Part shown: one piece after another, positions 18,527 to 27,471 of the stretch | How positions within the stretch are numbered: the stretch's first letter is position 1 | How the letters are laid out: each line of letters opens with the position of its first letter | Assembly (NCBI RefSeq): GCF_016902535.1 | Contig: NZ_JACSNY010000001.1 | Location: forward strand, 124,001-188,000 | Direction of reading: 5' to 3' | DNA length: 64,000 nucleotides | Origin: Anaerotignum lactatifermentans | GTDB lineage: Bacteria > Bacillota > Clostridia > Lachnospirales > Anaerotignaceae | Made by a program: the position numbers and the translations under genes | Notes under the pieces: model-generated | The model's database searches: none | Seen by the model: only the letters and a program-made list of their open reading frames with translations | Told to the model about the DNA's origin: nothing

Positions 18527-19180
18527 TCAGTCCTGTTCATGGAGCATAGCCACCAGAGAGCTACTGCCCAGACGATCTGCCCCCAGACGAAGAAACTCCT
18601 CCGCGTCCGCCACGGACCGAATGCCGCCGGCCGCTTTGATCTTTGTTCCGTCTGTGGTATATTCCGCAAAAAGGGCTACATCCTCCGCCGTTGCTCCGCC
18701 ACCGCCAAAACCGGTGCTGGTTTTAATATAATCAGCGTTAGAGCGGCTCACAATCCGGCAAAGCTCCTTTTTTTCCTCTTCCGTCAGCATGCAGGTCTCT
18801 ATGATGACCTTCAAAATTCTGCCGTCACAGGCTTCCTTCACCTGATTGATCTCTGCCAGTACATCTTCATAACGGCCTTCTTTTACCATTCCCACATGGA
18901 TGACCATATCGATCTCATCGGCGCCGTTTGCCACAGCGTCCTTTGTTTCAAAGGCCTTTACGGCTGTTGTCTGGTATCCGTTAGGAAAACCAATGACCGT
19001 ACATACGGGAACCCGTCCAGCCAGAAAATCGGCTGCCTGCTTGACGAAAGCTGGGGGAATACAAACAGAAGCGGTATGATTCTCCAAGGCTTCCTCGCAG
19101 ATTTTTTCGATCTCCCGCCAGGTTGCCTGTTGTTTCAGCAACGTATGATCCACATGAGAAAGGATCTCCTGTTTTTGCAT
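18527..19180 (-). CDS. deoC: Deoxyribose-phosphate aldolase
   Basis: The product is 217 residues from the ATG at 19180, which has GAGGGTG before it. DeoC cleaves deoxyribose 5-phosphate into acetaldehyde and glyceraldehyde 3-phosphate. The start SHVDHTLLKQQAT, the substrate segment VIGFPNGYQTTAVKAFE, the Schiff-base lysine segment RILKVIIETC and the second-lysine segment IKAAGGIRS are all present. No other deo genes lie nearby. Confidence 0.96.
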   Translation of the reverse strand: MQKQEILSHVDHTLLKQQATWREIEKICEEALENHTASVCIPPAFVKQAADFLAGRVPVCTVIGFPNGYQTTAVKAFETKDAVANGADEIDMVIHVGMVKEGRYEDVLAEINQVKEACDGRILKVIIETCMLTEEEKKELCRIVSRSNADYIKTSTGFGGGGATAEDVALFAEYTTDGTKIKAAGGIRSVADAEEFLRLGADRLGSSSLVAMLHEQD

Positions 19181-19218
19181 ATATTCACCCTCTTTTTCAT
19201 TGTTATACATACTCAATC

Positions 19219-19247
19219 AGTATAGCACAAAATCTTTCGCACAACAA
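19219..19247 (-). promoter_or_regulatory. Candidate promoter for deoC
   Basis: On the minus strand TATACT (19219-19224) lies 17 bp from a weak TTGTTG (19242-19247), about 45 bp before the deoC ATG. Confidence 0.5.
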
Positions 19248-19510
19248 TACAGAAATCTTAATGAATTTCCAAAAGTTTTTTCTATAAATTCGCCTTTGTT
19301 ATTAAAATTTCACATATTTTTGCCCCATTTGGATTTTTGCCCGAAATCACCGCTTCTTTTCAAATGTGAATCTGCCGCCTTTTTCCTCCCATGCCATTTT
19401 TCGATAATGCAAAAAATGAATAGGATGCCTGCTTTTTTTCAAAATTTAGCCTTAGGACGCATAGACCACGCAATTTATGCATAATTATTACATTTTTACT
19501 TTTAAGAAAC
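19248..19510. other. AT-rich intergenic region without recognised features
   Basis: Between the deoC promoter and the ispH-rpsA terminator lie about 260 bp of T-rich sequence. I see no convincing open frame, tRNA or repeat in it. Confidence 0.6.
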
Positions 19511-19553
19511 GAAAGAAAAAAGTCGATAAAGCCAAACGGCCTTATCGACTTTT
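19511..19553 (-). terminator. Intrinsic terminator after ispH-rpsA
   Basis: A 16-bp stem (19518-19533 with 19538-19553, one G.U) has a 4-nt loop and is followed on the minus strand by TTTTTCTTTC. It lies 23 bp past the stop codon. Confidence 0.9.
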
Positions 19554-19576
19554 GATTGCGAAAATGCAGATGGGAA

Positions 19577-21547
19577 TTATTCCTCTGTTGCAGCTTCTTC
19601 TGCAGCGGGAGCTTCTTCCACAGGAGCGTCTGCCTGTCTCTTGGAAAGGCTGATCTTCTTCTGTTCGGGATTTACTTCCAGAACTTTCACATTGATGATT
19701 TCGCCAACCTTCAGTTCGTCTTCAGGTTTTACAACGTGCTTGTTAGCGATCTGGGAAATGTGTACCAGACCGTCTACGCCGGGTTCCAGTTCTACGAAAG
19801 CACCGAAAGGTACCATACGTACAACCTTGCCTTCTACGATGGAGCCAACTGCGTATTTGTCCACAGCCAGTTTCCAGGGGTTCATGTCTGCGTCTTTCAG
19901 GGACAGGCTGATTTTGCCTTTTTCCTTGTCAACGTCCAGAACGAATACTTCTACTGTCTGACCTTCCTTCAGAACTTCTCTGGGGTTGGAAATTCTGCCC
20001 CAGCTCATTTCGGAAATGTGGATCAGGCCGTCTACGCCGCCCAGATCTACGAATGCACCGAAATCTGTCAGTCTGCTTACTGTACCTGTGATCTTGGAGC
20101 CAACCTGGATGGTTTCAAACAGAGCAGCGCGTTTTGCAGCGATTTCCTGTTCTACCAGAGCTTTTCTGCCGCCGATGATACGACGTTTTACTCTATCCAT
20201 TTCAATGATGTTGAATTCCAGATCCTGACCTTTGAATACGCTCAGGTCTTCGATAAATCTATTAGAAACCTGAGAAGAAGGAATGAAGACATTCACACCG
20301 TTTACAACAGCGATCAGGCCGCCTTTTACTACCTGTGTTACATTACCTGTTACAACAGATTTTTCGTTGTAAGCAGCTTCCAGTTCTTCCATGCCTTTCT
20401 GTGCTTCAATGCGCTTTCTGGAAAGAACTACATTGCCGTCGCCGTCGTTTACGCGTACTACGAATACTTCGATCTCATCTCCAGGCTGAACTGTTTTGCT
20501 GGGGATTACAGTAGGATCACTGCTGAATTCGCCTCTGGAAATAATACCATCGGACTTGAATCCCAGGTTTACGGATACCTCTTCGTTGGAAACCTGAATT
20601 ACAGTGCCTTTTACCACGTCACCTGTATGCAGAGTAACGAGGGACTGTTCTAACAACTGTTCGAATGTAGCTTCCTCACTTCCTCCTAAATTTTGTACTG
20701 CATTTTCTAATGCTTCGCTCATAGTAACAACTACCTCCTTAATTATTGCGGGCGGTGTTGACGCACCCGCAGTTATCCCTATTTTATCATCTTTCTTAAA
20801 ATTATTCAACACCAAATCGCAAATTGTTTCAATATGGACGGTATTTCGACAGTTTTTTGCGCAGATTTCCACAAGCTTCTGCGTATTGGAGCTGTTTCTT
20901 CCGCCAATGACGATCATTTTGTCTACGGATTGGGACAGTTCCACCGTCTCATTCTGCCGCTTTTCCGTAGCGGAACAGATGGTCTGGAAGACCTCCATGG
21001 AAATACCTCTTTCCTTCAGGATATCCAGAATCTGATCGTATTTGCTCTGGCGGAATGTGGTCTGGACCACCACAGCATACCGCTCCATAGGCGGGATCTG
21101 GGCCGTTTGCGCCGCCTCCGGGCTTTCCAGGATCGCAGCGCTGTTCTCACACCAGCCGTTGATGCCCTGCACCTCGGGATGACTGCCGTCCCCGACAATA
21201 ATAATGCCCCGGCCCATTTCCTTTTGCTCATGAACGATATTATGTATCTTTTTCACAAAAGGACAGGTTCCGTCCAGAATTTTCAGTCCTTTTTCCGTCG
21301 CCTGGTCATACAAGGCCTTGCCTACGCCATGAGAACGGATAATGAGCGTTCCTTCCGTCAGTCCTTCCAGACTGTCTACGATCTGCACACCCTTGCTGGC
21401 AAGATCGTCTGTTACAGTTTTATTATGAATCAGCTGTCCATAGGAATACAGCGGGCTTTCCTTACCGATGGCGTCATAGGCCATCTCAATGGCCCGTTTT
21501 ACGCCAAAGCAGAAGCCTGCTGATTCCGCCACTTTGATCTGGCTCAT
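19577..21547 (-). CDS. ispH-rpsA: IspH-ribosomal protein S1 fusion
   Basis: The 656-residue protein joins two functions. Residues 1 to about 280 are 4-hydroxy-3-methylbut-2-enyl diphosphate reductase, the last step of the MEP isoprenoid pathway, with iron-sulfur ligands C13, C95 and C191. From about residue 300 there are four S1 RNA-binding repeats, each with a GAFVDL- or VSVNLGFKSDG-like core. The end is acidic (VEEAPAAEEAATEE). This fusion is known in Clostridia. The stop of plsC overlaps its ATG by 4 bp. No frameshift is visible at the junction. Confidence 0.95.
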   Translation of the reverse strand: MSQIKVAESAGFCFGVKRAIEMAYDAIGKESPLYSYGQLIHNKTVTDDLASKGVQIVDSLEGLTEGTLIIRSHGVGKALYDQATEKGLKILDGTCPFVKKIHNIVHEQKEMGRGIIIVGDGSHPEVQGINGWCENSAAILESPEAAQTAQIPPMERYAVVVQTTFRQSKYDQILDILKERGISMEVFQTICSATEKRQNETVELSQSVDKMIVIGGRNSSNTQKLVEICAKNCRNTVHIETICDLVLNNFKKDDKIGITAGASTPPAIIKEVVVTMSEALENAVQNLGGSEEATFEQLLEQSLVTLHTGDVVKGTVIQVSNEEVSVNLGFKSDGIISRGEFSSDPTVIPSKTVQPGDEIEVFVVRVNDGDGNVVLSRKRIEAQKGMEELEAAYNEKSVVTGNVTQVVKGGLIAVVNGVNVFIPSSQVSNRFIEDLSVFKGQDLEFNIIEMDRVKRRIIGGRKALVEQEIAAKRAALFETIQVGSKITGTVSRLTDFGAFVDLGGVDGLIHISEMSWGRISNPREVLKEGQTVEVFVLDVDKEKGKISLSLKDADMNPWKLAVDKYAVGSIVEGKVVRMVPFGAFVELEPGVDGLVHISQIANKHVVKPEDELKVGEIINVKVLEVNPEQKKISLSKRQADAPVEEAPAAEEAATEE

Positions 21548-22131
21548 TCCTTCACCTTCATTTCCCGGATTTTTTCCATAACGTGCTCCGTGATTTCTTC
21601 CATCAGTTCCGTAGTCAGCTTCTGGCCCTGATATTCCTCCAGAGAAATAGGTTCCCCATAACGGATATGGACCGTAGAACGGAAGCGGTATGTGCTGCTG
21701 ACCGCCACAGGAACAATGGGAACGCCAGCCTTCATGGCAAACATGGCAACACCGGCCTTGGCCGCCTTGGCCTCCCCTTCCTTGACTCTGGTGCCTTCGG
21801 CAAAAATCCCCAGCACCTCGTTGTTTTTCAGCAGCTTGATGGCTGTCTTAAATGCCTTCATATCTGTTGTTTCCCGGTCCACCGGAAAAGCGCCCAGAGA
21901 AAACAGGAGTTTTGCCATCATGCGTTTGTGAAACAACTCTTTCTTTGCGATAAAACGGACCTGTCTGGGAATAAAAGCCGCCACCGTCAGAGGGTCATAA
22001 TTGCTCATATGATTGCTGCAAAGGACGAAACCGTCTTCTTTGGGCATACGTTCCTCTCCCTGTATGTCGATTTTAAACAACAGGTGCATATAAATTTTTA
22101 CCAGATTTTTCGCAATAGGATATAATGACAT
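21544..22131 (-). CDS. plsC: 1-acyl-sn-glycerol-3-phosphate acyltransferase
   Basis: The 195-residue product has the acyltransferase motifs CSNHMSNYDPL (HX4D-type: NHMSNYD) near residue 36 and FAEGTRVKEG near 114. It acylates lysophosphatidic acid at the membrane. It lies 12 bp after cmk, and its stop overlaps the ispH-rpsA start. The cmk-plsC-ispH/rpsA order is common in Clostridia. Confidence 0.93.
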   Translation of the reverse strand: MSLYPIAKNLVKIYMHLLFKIDIQGEERMPKEDGFVLCSNHMSNYDPLTVAAFIPRQVRFIAKKELFHKRMMAKLLFSLGAFPVDRETTDMKAFKTAIKLLKNNEVLGIFAEGTRVKEGEAKAAKAGVAMFAMKAGVPIVPVAVSSTYRFRSTVHIRYGEPISLEEYQGQKLTTELMEEITEHVMEKIREMKVKE

Positions 22132-22142
22132 CTCTTCTCACC

Positions 22143-22817
22143 TCATTCTTTTATTTTTTCCGCGATATAGGAAAGGATTTTCTCCTTTACTTCCTCAATG
22201 CCAAGGCCGGTGGAATCCAGCCGCACCGCATCCTCTGCACAGCGCAGAGGATTCAGGGCCCGGTTCATATCGTTTTCGTCTCTGGCCTGAATTTCCTTTT
22301 TTACTGTTTCCAGATCGGCGGTTCTGCCCTGCTGTTCCAGCTCGCCTACACGGCGTCTGGCACGCTCTTCTACGCCCGCATCCAGATAGATTTTCACTTC
22401 CGCCTGAGGCAGTACCACTGTGCCAATGTCCCTGCCGTCCATAATGACAGAATGTTCCGCCGCCAGCTGCTGCTGCAGTCTGGTCAGGTGGTTTCGCACA
22501 CTGCCGTATACCGCCACCTGGGATGCGCCTTTGCCAATCTCCGGCGTCCGAATCTTTGTGGTAATATCCTCCCCGTTTAAAAGGATTCTCTGGCCGCCTT
22601 TTTCCGGAAGGATTTCCATTTTCATTTCCTCCAGACAGGCCGCCACTTCTTCCTCCCGGGAAAGATCCGCCCCTTTCTGGATACAGTCATAAGCCACTGT
22701 GCGGTACATAGCGCCGGTGTCCACATAAATAATCCCCAACTCTTTTGCAATGGCCTTTGCTACCGTGCTTTTGCCGGAACCGGCAGGTCCGTCCACCGCC
22801 ACCGCGAATCTTCTCAT
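22143..22817 (-). CDS. cmk: Cytidylate kinase
   Basis: The product is 224 residues from the ATG at 22817, which has AAGGAGG before it. The P-loop is VDGPAGSGKSTVAKAIA. Also seen are YVDTGAMYR, DGRDIGTVVLP and the LID segment RARRRVGELE. It phosphorylates CMP and dCMP. It sits between the flavoprotein and plsC genes. Confidence 0.96.
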   Translation of the reverse strand: MRRFAVAVDGPAGSGKSTVAKAIAKELGIIYVDTGAMYRTVAYDCIQKGADLSREEEVAACLEEMKMEILPEKGGQRILLNGEDITTKIRTPEIGKGASQVAVYGSVRNHLTRLQQQLAAEHSVIMDGRDIGTVVLPQAEVKIYLDAGVEERARRRVGELEQQGRTADLETVKKEIQARDENDMNRALNPLRCAEDAVRLDSTGLGIEEVKEKILSYIAEKIKE

Positions 22818-22830
22818 ACTGTCTTCCTCC

Positions 22831-24075
22831 TTATTCCTCGCCGCAGACGCTGTCTCCGGCGGCATAGCCAGTGGAAAAAGCGATCTGTAAATTAAAGCCG
22901 CCTGTGTAGGCGTCCACATCCAAAACCTCCCCCGCGAAATGCAGGTTCTTTACCAGCTTGCTCTCCATGGTGGAAGGGTCGATCTCATCCACCAGAATAC
23001 CGCCGCTGGTCACAACGGCCTCATGATACCCTGTCACGCCGGTAATGGTCAGCGGCAGAGCCTTCATCAGCCGCAGAAGGCTTTTTCTCTCTTCCTTGGT
23101 AACGCTGTTGACCTTCTTCTCCGGGTTGATACCGCTAAGACGGATCATCACCGGGATCAGCTTCTGGGGCAACAGATCCCCCAAAGCGTTGCGGAAATCC
23201 TTATTGCTGTATTTCTCAAAATCCCGCAGCAGACGATGGTCCAGCATTTTCTCATCCAGCGCAGGCTTCAGGTCGATCAAAAGCTGGTAGCCCTTTTCTG
23301 TCTCCGTCAGAATATGACGGCTGGCGCTGAGGATCACCGGACCGGATACGCCGAAATGGGTAAAAAGCAGTTCCCCGAAATCCTCGTAAACGCATTTTCC
23401 CTTTTCGTTGCAGATACGGATGGAAATATTCCGCAGACTCAGCCCCATCAATTCCTGACACCAGTCCTCTGCCGTTTTCAGAGGCACCAGAGACGGATAC
23501 AGCTTTGTCACATGATGTCCCGCCGCCTTTGCCATGCGATAGCCGTCCCCCGTAGAACCAGTGGTGGGATAGGACAGCCCGCCGGTGGCAACGATGACCG
23601 CGTCGAAATCCAACGACTTTTTATTTTTCAGGGTAATGCCCCGCACCTGTCCCTCCGAAATGCGCAGTCCTTCCACCGGTGTTTCCAGATGGAGCCGGAC
23701 ACCGTTTTTCTTCATATAGGCCGCCAGAGCGTCCACCACGTCCTGAGAACGGTCGCTCACAGGAAACACCCGGTTCCCGCGCTCCACCTTGGTCTCCAGT
23801 CCCATATCCAGCAAAAGCGCCCGCAACGCCTGATTGTCGAAGCGATAAAATGAGCTGTACATAAAATAGGGATTGCCGGGGATATTATCCAGAAAATCCT
23901 CCAGTTCGCCGTTGTTGGTCACATTACAGCGACCCTTTCCCGTAATGAGGATTTTCTTTCCCAGCCGATTGTTCTTTTCATATAAATGGGTCTCATGCCC
24001 TCTTGCCGCACAGCGTCCCGCCGCCAGCATTCCCGCGGCGCCGCCGCCAATGACCGCGATCTTTGCCATATTCAT
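22831..24075 (-). CDS. BaiN/RdsA family NAD(P)/FAD-dependent oxidoreductase (HI0933-like)
   Basis: The 414-residue flavoprotein starts with the dinucleotide fold IAVIGGGAAGMLAAGRCAARG. It then has the family block NRLGKKILITGKGRCNVTNN and ends YTGGFNLQIAFSTGYAAG, the HI0933 FAD-binding end. Some relatives (BaiN) reduce bile-acid intermediates, but most members are uncharacterised housekeeping proteins, and here the context is cmk/plsC. The ATG overlaps the stop of the upstream phosphatase gene (ATGA). Confidence 0.9.
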   Translation of the reverse strand: MNMAKIAVIGGGAAGMLAAGRCAARGHETHLYEKNNRLGKKILITGKGRCNVTNNGELEDFLDNIPGNPYFMYSSFYRFDNQALRALLLDMGLETKVERGNRVFPVSDRSQDVVDALAAYMKKNGVRLHLETPVEGLRISEGQVRGITLKNKKSLDFDAVIVATGGLSYPTTGSTGDGYRMAKAAGHHVTKLYPSLVPLKTAEDWCQELMGLSLRNISIRICNEKGKCVYEDFGELLFTHFGVSGPVILSASRHILTETEKGYQLLIDLKPALDEKMLDHRLLRDFEKYSNKDFRNALGDLLPQKLIPVMIRLSGINPEKKVNSVTKEERKSLLRLMKALPLTITGVTGYHEAVVTSGGILVDEIDPSTMESKLVKNLHFAGEVLDVDAYTGGFNLQIAFSTGYAAGDSVCGEE

Positions 24076-24719
24076 TCCCCTTTGTTCAAAAGCTCCGCCA
24101 TCTCCAGATGGGCCTTATCGTTGAGCGTCATCAGCAGACGCCGTCCGTCCGCCATCACATCCACCGTCGTAATGGAGGTATTGGTCATCCACGTTTTTCT
24201 GTAAAAATTCAGATCCATGCCCATAATAGCCACCAACAGCACCCGCAGCAGTCCGCCATGGGAAACAATAGCCACTCTCTGACCTTCGTGCTTTTTCAGC
24301 AGCTCCTCAAAAGCCTCCATGGAACGCTCCGTTACCTTGGCAAAAGAGCCTTCCCCGGGGAAAGGATGAGAAAATGGATCCGCGTAAAAATCCCGGTAAG
24401 CCTGTCCATAAATCTCCTGTAGTTCCGGAATACTTTTGCCTTCCCATTCCCCGAAATTGATTTCCCGGAACCGATCCTCTACCACCGGTGTCAACCCCGT
24501 TTCTCTGGCAATGGCATCGGCTGTAGCTCTGGCCCGTTTCAGCGGGGAAACATACACAGCATCCAACGGCAGATAACGAAACCGCTTCGCCATCAGTTCC
24601 GCCTGGGCCAATCCTTCTTCCGATAATTCTATGTCTGTGGAACCCTGATACCGCCCCTGTCTGTTCCAGAGGGTCTCCCCATGGCGGATCAGGTAAAATC
24701 TTGTTTTCTTCTCTTCCAT
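24072..24719 (-). CDS. Histidine phosphatase family protein (GpmB/CobC-like)
   Basis: The 215-residue protein carries the catalytic FYLIRHGETLWNRQGRYQG motif near residue 8 and the second histidine in VAIVSHGGLLR near 157. This is the phosphoglycerate mutase-like superfamily. The substrate cannot be assigned. It could be a phosphosugar, alpha-ribazole phosphate or another phosphomonoester. It is the first gene of the operon that runs to ispH-rpsA and has a good promoter. Confidence 0.9.
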   Translation of the reverse strand: MEEKKTRFYLIRHGETLWNRQGRYQGSTDIELSEEGLAQAELMAKRFRYLPLDAVYVSPLKRARATADAIARETGLTPVVEDRFREINFGEWEGKSIPELQEIYGQAYRDFYADPFSHPFPGEGSFAKVTERSMEAFEELLKKHEGQRVAIVSHGGLLRVLLVAIMGMDLNFYRKTWMTNTSITTVDVMADGRRLLMTLNDKAHLEMAELLNKGE

Positions 24720-24757
24720 TTTGTTCTGCCTTCCTTTATTTCATACTCTAAACTTAA

Positions 24758-24786
24758 ATTATATGGTATAACTTCCTTACTTTCAA
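24758..24786 (-). promoter_or_regulatory. Sigma-A promoter for the phosphatase-cmk-ispH/rpsA operon
   Basis: On the minus strand TTGAAA (24781-24786), a 17-bp spacer and TATAAT (24758-24763) lie about 40 bp before the first ATG. Confidence 0.75.
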
Positions 24787-24825
24787 CCGAAAATCGACAT
24801 TTTCCCGCTTTCCGCCGAAAAATCA

Positions 24826-24863
24826 AAAGAAGGAGTCCCTCCGGCTCTGCCATGGAACTCCTT
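24826..24863 (-). terminator. Intrinsic terminator after rluB
   Basis: AAGGAGT (24857-24863, minus) pairs with ACTCCTT (24830-24836) around a GC-rich interior, followed by CTTTTGATTTTT on the minus strand. It lies just after the rluB stop at 24870. Confidence 0.75.
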
Positions 24864-24869
24864 TTTTGC

Positions 24870-25592
24870 TCACAGAGATTTCAGATATTTGATCTCCTGC
24901 TCCGTCAGGAAACGATATTTCCCCTTAGGCAGGTCTCCCAGCTTCAATTCCCCCGTAGCGGTCCGTTTCAGCTGGGCCACCGGATGACGGATAGCCTCGC
25001 ACATTTTTCTTACCTGACGATTCCTTCCTTCGTGAATCTGGATTTCCACAGTACAGAAACGCAGATCCTTTTCCCGGGAAATAATCTGTATTTTCGCCGG
25101 GCTTGTTTTTCTGCCGTCTATGGTGACACCCCGGCGGAATTTCTGCAATTCGCCGTCATCGGGGACGCCAAAGAGCTTTGCGATATATGTCTTATCCACA
25201 TCATGCTTGGGATGGGTCAGACGGTAGGTCAAATCACCGTCATTGGTCAAAAGCAGCAGTCCGGAAGTATCATAATCCAGTCTGCCTACCGGGAAAATAC
25301 GTTCCGGCACCCCATGGATCAGATCCAGCACCGCGGGACGGCCAAACTGTTCTTTGGATGTAGTCACATAGCCCTCCGGCTTATGAAGCATCAGATAAAC
25401 CTTCTTTTCCGCTTTCTGAGAAAGCGCCTTGCCGTCAAACTCCACCTTATCCTTTTTGGGGTCGATTTTGACGCCCTGTTCCCTGATAACAACGCCGTTT
25501 ACCTTGACTCTTCCAGCGGCAATCAGTTCCTCCGCCTTTCTTCTGGAAGCAACGCCTGCCTCCGCCAAAAATTTCTGTAATCTTTCTTCCAT
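24870..25592 (-). CDS. rluB: RsuA/RluB family rRNA pseudouridine synthase
   Basis: The 240-residue product has an N-terminal S4 domain (MEERLQKFLAEAGVASRRKAEELI) and the catalytic FPVGRLDYDTSGLLLLTNDG motif near residue 98, with the essential Asp. The HEGRNRQVRKM block is typical of RluB/RluE-type enzymes acting on 23S rRNA. In Firmicutes it commonly lies near scpAB and a DD-carboxypeptidase, as here. Confidence 0.93.
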   Translation of the reverse strand: MEERLQKFLAEAGVASRRKAEELIAAGRVKVNGVVIREQGVKIDPKKDKVEFDGKALSQKAEKKVYLMLHKPEGYVTTSKEQFGRPAVLDLIHGVPERIFPVGRLDYDTSGLLLLTNDGDLTYRLTHPKHDVDKTYIAKLFGVPDDGELQKFRRGVTIDGRKTSPAKIQIISREKDLRFCTVEIQIHEGRNRQVRKMCEAIRHPVAQLKRTATGELKLGDLPKGKYRFLTEQEIKYLKSL

Positions 25593-25664
25593 GCCATCCC
25601 CTCCGTTTTTCTGTCGCTCAACAGTATACAGGAGAACCGGCGGAAAGTCAAAGGAAAATAGGTC

Positions 25665-26825
25665 TTAGTTCCTGCTCAGGCTCCGCCATTGCCCCGGCAG
25701 CACTTTCATCCACTGGCCAAAGGTATAGGATGGCGCGTCGGCCCCCGCCAGAAGCGGTACTCTCGCCAAAGTTTCCCCTCCCAGAGAAATCTCCAATGTA
25801 CCCAGTTCCATCCCCCGCTCCACCGGCGCCTCTACGGAAAGGGGCGCGGCAACGGTCTTTTCCATCTTTTCCAGTTCCTCGGCGGAAAAAATACCGGAAA
25901 AGCTCTCCGCCGTCACCAGCGGAACCTCCCCCATAGCGGAACGCGTCACAGCCACCGTGCCGCAAACCTGCTCTTCCTCCGTTACCGGATGATGTTCAAA
26001 ATACTCATAGCCATAATCCAAAAGGACTCTCGCGTCCTTCCATTTCTGTTCTCTTCCTTCCGCACCCCAGCCGCAGCCCAGAACCACCGCCACCAGCAGT
26101 GTATCTTCCCGCTGGGCCGCTCCCACAAAGCAGTTTCCCGCTTTATTGGTATAGCCTGTTTTCACGCCAATGGCCCCATCATACATCTGCAAAAAACGAT
26201 CCGTATTCACGGCCGTATGACACAGCTTTCCCGTAACATCGGAAAAAGTATGAGAAGGCAGCTGAATGATCTCCCGGAATACTGGATTTTTCAGCGCATA
26301 AGCCGTCAGAATACCCAGATCCGCCGCCGTAGTATGATGCTGCTCCAGCGAAAGACTGCTGTCCAGTCCATTGGGCGACCCAAAGACCGTATCCTCCGCT
26401 CCCAGCGATTTCGCCCTGGCAGTCATTTCCATGCAGAAGGCTTCCGCAGATCCGCTGACATGCTCCGCCAGTGCCACTGCCGCATCATTATAGGACTTCA
26501 GCATCATGGCCCGCAGAAGATCTCCCACGTACCACTGCTCCCCTTCTTTCAGCCCCATCTGTACATCCGGCTGGGCGGCGGCGTTTTTGCTGATGGTCAC
26601 CACTTCCTCCATACCGCATTTTTCCAGAACCATAATAGCGGTCATGATCTTGGTGGTACTGGCCATTTCCATGGGTTTATCCCCGTGATATTCCCACAGT
26701 ACACGGCCCGTTTCCCCATCCACCAGCGCCGCCCCTCTGGCAGCCACCTGCGGCTCCGCCCCATAAACGGGACACGCCAGCAGCAATATGATTCCCAAAC
26801 AGATCCATAGCCTTTTCACAGACAT
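25665..26825 (-). CDS. D-alanyl-D-alanine carboxypeptidase (DacF-like PBP)
   Basis: The 386-residue protein has an N-terminal signal peptide (hydrophobic residues 5-20, cleavage near VYGA). The penicillin-binding motifs are SXXK at S56-K59 (STTKI), SYNDAAVA and KTGYTNKAG. A C-terminal PBP5-like domain follows. It would trim D-Ala from peptidoglycan pentapeptides outside the membrane. It lies between scpB and rluB, the usual spoVA/dacF-like or scp neighbourhood. A second paralogue is at 30686-31861. Confidence 0.95.
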   Translation of the reverse strand: MSVKRLWICLGIILLLACPVYGAEPQVAARGAALVDGETGRVLWEYHGDKPMEMASTTKIMTAIMVLEKCGMEEVVTISKNAAAQPDVQMGLKEGEQWYVGDLLRAMMLKSYNDAAVALAEHVSGSAEAFCMEMTARAKSLGAEDTVFGSPNGLDSSLSLEQHHTTAADLGILTAYALKNPVFREIIQLPSHTFSDVTGKLCHTAVNTDRFLQMYDGAIGVKTGYTNKAGNCFVGAAQREDTLLVAVVLGCGWGAEGREQKWKDARVLLDYGYEYFEHHPVTEEEQVCGTVAVTRSAMGEVPLVTAESFSGIFSAEELEKMEKTVAAPLSVEAPVERGMELGTLEISLGGETLARVPLLAGADAPSYTFGQWMKVLPGQWRSLSRN

Positions 26826-26890
26826 CCCCTCCTCCCATCATTCTATTCCAAAGGGAAAGGGATTATGTTTTTCGCCGTCCTTTGCCGCAC

Positions 26891-26933
26891 AAAAGAAAAA
26901 GCCGCAGGTCTTTTTCTCAAAAGACTTACGGCT
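26891..26933 (-). terminator. Intrinsic terminator overlapping the scpB stop codon
   Basis: A 15-bp stem (26919-26933 with 26900-26914, two G.U) with loop TCTC is followed on the minus strand by TTTTCTTTT. The scpB TAA (26926-26928) lies inside the 5' arm. Confidence 0.85.
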
Positions 26934-27471
26934 GTGCAGTTTCTTCTGTTTCTTCTGTCATTTCTTCCTCCAGCGGAGGCAGCTCTCCTACGGATTTAAA
27001 ACCGAAATACCGGAGAAAATCGTCCGTGGTGCCAAATAAAATGGGCTTGCCCGGCGTATTCTGCCGCCCCACCTCACAAACCAGCTTTTTCTCTACCAGC
27101 TTGTTGACGGCATGGTCGGCGCTGACGCCGCGGATCTCCTCAATCTGCCCCTTGGTGATGGGCTGTTTATAGGCGATAATGGCCAGAGTTTCCAGCAAAG
27201 ACTGGGTCAGGCCCTGACGCTGAGGGCTTTTGTACATATTCCGGATGTATTCGAAGCATTCCGCCGCCGTACACATCTGGTAGGCGTCATTGATCTCCAC
27301 GATACGGATGCCCCGATGTTCTTCCTCATATTTATCCGCCAGAGACTGTATGATGGCTCTGGCTGTGGCCTTGTCCATTTCAATGGTCTGGGCGATCGCG
27401 GAAAGGCTTACCGCCTCCCCTGATATGAAAAGCAGGGATTCCACCACCGCTTCTAATTGTGCCAATCTCAT
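26926..27471 (-). CDS. scpB: Segregation and condensation protein B
   Basis: The 181-residue winged-helix protein has VVESLLFISGEAVSLSAIAQ at its start and LETLAIIAYKQPITKGQIEEIRGVSAD in the middle, the ScpB hallmark. It then has GRQNTPGKPILFGTTDDFLRYFG. ScpB dimerises and works with ScpA and SMC in chromosome condensation. Its start overlaps the scpA stop by 4 bp. Confidence 0.97.
   Translation of the reverse strand: MRLAQLEAVVESLLFISGEAVSLSAIAQTIEMDKATARAIIQSLADKYEEEHRGIRIVEINDAYQMCTAAECFEYIRNMYKSPQRQGLTQSLLETLAIIAYKQPITKGQIEEIRGVSADHAVNKLVEKKLVCEVGRQNTPGKPILFGTTDDFLRYFGFKSVGELPPLEEEMTEETEETAQP

Noticed and set aside
22831-24075. Bile-acid 7-dehydroxylation gene baiN
   Set aside because: The family match is real, but the neighbours are housekeeping genes and no other bai genes are present, so only the family name is used.
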